A stretch of 30,126 bases of DNA, from the NCBI GenBank assembly GCA_015039365.1, contig WION01000596.1:1-30126 (forward strand). The letters run 5' to 3'. Under the pieces are notes generated by a model, which was not told the DNA's origin, did no database searches, and was given only the letters and a program-made list of their open reading frames with translations. This DNA comes from Amanita rubescens (taxonomy: Eukaryota; Basidiomycota; Agaricomycetes; Agaricales; Amanitaceae). Below, one piece after another: positions 28,542 to 30,126 of this stretch. Position 1 is the stretch's first letter. Each line of letters starts with the position of its first letter. A program made the translations under genes and the position numbers.

Positions 28542-29880
28542 ATGCCCACGGCCGACAAAGAATCAAGGTGCATCAGACTCATCGATCAGCAAGGAGAACT
28601 CCAGTTCGTCCCTCATTGTTTATTCCCTCCGTACAGATTCTTCACATCTTTCCCATAGGCAAAATCCGATGCCCAGATCAAACGATGGAGCTTGAGTGAC
28701 GGACATAAGGTTGTCACCACCTTTGGATTGGCCTCCAGTGGCAAAAGTAAGTCAAATCTCAGGAAGACGCATGGTTAAACGTACTAACTAATGTCCTAGA
28801 TGCTTTTCTCAACCTGGTTTTCGGCACAGACTTTCAAGTTACGGATGACGAAGCGGTCCAGCAAGGTATAAACATATGCATATATGAGGCGAGCATATCT
28901 CTGAAAGCTGGCCCTTGTGCAGGTGTTTGGTTATGTGGGGCGAAAAATGCCAACGCGATCATTGTGAACGTCGAGGACAAGTGCAGCGAGATGACGGTAA
29001 GCATCAGTGCTCTTTTGAAATGGGGCGCGTAGGGATCATCATCGTAGAACTCGGTGGTTCACAAATGCGCCTTGCTCTCCGTCATCTTCTCCGACGTCCT
29101 CACCTTCCATATTCAAATATCAGTTATTGGCTTGTGATGCGCTTCATTAAAGCCATCTTTGAAGTTTCCATTGGCCTCTTTCGAAGACGACCCCAGGATG
29201 TACGTGATCAGTCCTTTGTGTTCGAAACCTGACTCACGCAATTTGGATGCCAGGTCGATCAAACGCTTCTACTCTTCGTCGTCACACCAATTGATTCTGG
29301 CGTACCCGTGTCCTGGTTCAACCCATGCTTATCGCGGAACTCGAACGCATATGGGCACAACAGAGCAAACCATCTGAACTAGCAGATCGCCGATTATACG
29401 ATTACTTTGACCTCTCGTTTATGACTGCTTCTTCACAGTTGTGCCAGCCGGAATGGGTGAAAACCGACGTCTCTAAGCCGAAGGCGCGATTCCTTGACAA
29501 AGATCGCGTGGATTATGCTTTCCAGCCGAGTATCAAAAGAAAATCGCTATCGATAAAACTCGGATTGTGCATGGAGCGTCTATGGGTGAGATGGTATCAT
29601 ATTATTCGTAACATTTTTTCACTTATACGTGATTTAGCTACAGCTGGACAACGAACACGCCGATCTTTCGCCGGTCAGAGGCCTGATTGAGAGTTTTCGC
29701 CGTGGTGAAGTCCCCCCAATAGTTCGTGATAAAAACCAACGGCCTCATAAATTGACTAATTCATGCTTTTTTGAAGGAGCGTCGCGAAATAAACGGGCCT
29801 CAGTTAGACCCTGGACGTGCATCTCAAGGAGTACGTCATGACACTGTATTCCCCGATTAGCTAGACTAATCAGACCCAAG
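28542..29880 (+). pseudogene. Sey1/RHD3-like dynamin-family GTPase region, degenerate, in front of kinase copy D
   Basis: Exons 28542-28607, 28659-28746, 28800-28865 and 28923-28996 read RCIRLIDQQGELQF, KRWSLSDGHKVVTTFGLASS, GKNAFLNLVFGTDFQVTDDE, AVQQGVWLCGAKNANAIIVN. This follows the start of Sey1/RHD3 GTPases (ER-membrane fusion), but the P-loop is GLASSGKN, lacking the Ser/Thr after Lys, and the following DVEG-type switch is reduced to VEDK. Later segments fit too: FIKAIFEVSIGLF (about 29140-29180), ELERIWAQQSKPSEL, DRRLYDYFDLSF, ARFLDKDRVDYAFQPSIKR (29330-29585) and, after an intron, LSPVRGLIESFRRGEVPP (from 29644). A frame change lies near 29130. The large C-terminal helical and transmembrane parts of Sey1 are missing. 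It is a domain-size relic or an inactive GTPase-like module, not a working Sey1. Confidence 0.6.
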
Positions 29881-30126
29881 GACGCTGTAGCAAATAAAGT
29901 TGACAAGAGCATAGACGGGAGATGTCTATATGAGGTAAATCAAGTACGAACGATGCCGAATACAAGCTTAATCTTACTTTTGAAGGTATACGCAGATGCA
30001 GAGGTCCAAGCGCTACTAGACCCTCAACTCAGGTCCAACACTTCGCCACTTTCCTCGCTGCTCACCATTTTACGAGAAAAAGGTATATAAGCAAGCTGAA
30101 TAGCATATAATTCTCGCTAAACTTGA
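29881..30126 (+). CDS. Start of linker module of TKL kinase copy D (runs off right edge)
   Basis: After a short exon ending DGRCLYE|GTAAAT (about 29880-29937), the exon from 29985 reads VYADAEVQALLDPQLR, then SSLLTILREK, and ends in a GTATAT donor at about 30082. This is the same linker that leads into the kinase in copies A-C (EYADAGVQAQLDSKL, LLAVLRRMK). The stop seen in copy C at this point is absent (CGA GAA AAA). The kinase itself lies beyond the window. The Sey1-like region immediately upstream occupies the place of the MATH-like or coiled-coil module, so a fusion is likely, but I could not fit every junction in frame. Confidence 0.6.

Noticed and set aside
1..30126. CRISPR arrays, bacterial operons, LTR retrotransposons or intact transposases
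   Set aside because: No evenly spaced direct repeats with unique spacers, no long terminal repeats and no reverse transcriptase, integrase or transposase motif was seen in any frame; gene structure is clearly fungal.

Overview
The window is a piece of a filamentous basidiomycete genome, most likely an Agaricomycete. The evidence is many short phase-conserving introns (about 45-75 bases, GT...AG, CTAAC/CTAAT-like branch sites), protein families that are typical of that class (DUF6534-type membrane proteins, lineage-expanded BTB/POZ proteins, fungal P450s, tiny Cys-containing 'GPIAYG' secreted proteins, HGDLRG-type TKL kinases), and a nuclear tRNA gene with internal A and B boxes. All gene models below were built by hand from the sequence and have not been checked against transcripts or databases.

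Layout. Positions 1-211 hold the first exon of a P450 on the minus strand that runs off the left edge. At 1341-2945 is an intact 13-exon seven-transmembrane DUF6534-like gene. From 4.7 to 17.1 kb lies a BTB/POZ expansion: four full-length paralogs (4726, 8000, 10576, 15148; all + strand, three exons each with introns at matching places), one fossil fragment (about 7770-7880), a minus-strand P450 (12469-14695) and two minus-strand small secreted proteins (9753-10083 and 16775-17094). Each secreted-protein gene lies tail to tail, about 400 bases from the BTB gene before it, so a [BTB + secreted protein] block seems to have been duplicated. A tRNA gene with an odd anticodon arm is at 7470-7543. 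At 17607-18509 is an intact four-exon universal-stress-protein gene.

From 18.6 kb to the right edge is a decaying tandem array of TKL-type kinase genes. Three kinase copies (A, B and C) and the start of a fourth (D) share the same linker and kinase module, but their 5' modules differ: a MATH/TRAF-like domain in A and B, a coiled coil encoded by a 72-base minisatellite in C, and a Sey1/RHD3-like dynamin-family GTPase region in front of D. Copies A, B and C each carry their own frameshifts, a lost splice donor or an in-frame stop, and stray 3' fragments point to unequal exchange. This modular kinase array is the most interesting part of the window.

In biological terms the region looks like accessory, fast-evolving sequence: possible regulators (BTB proteins with a basic N-terminal tail), secondary-metabolism or detoxification P450s, small secreted proteins and a birth-and-death family of receptor-like kinases. 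Several one-base frameshifts sit in or beside short homopolymers, so some could be assembly errors; the substituted splice donor in copy A and the in-frame TGA in copy C cannot be explained that way.
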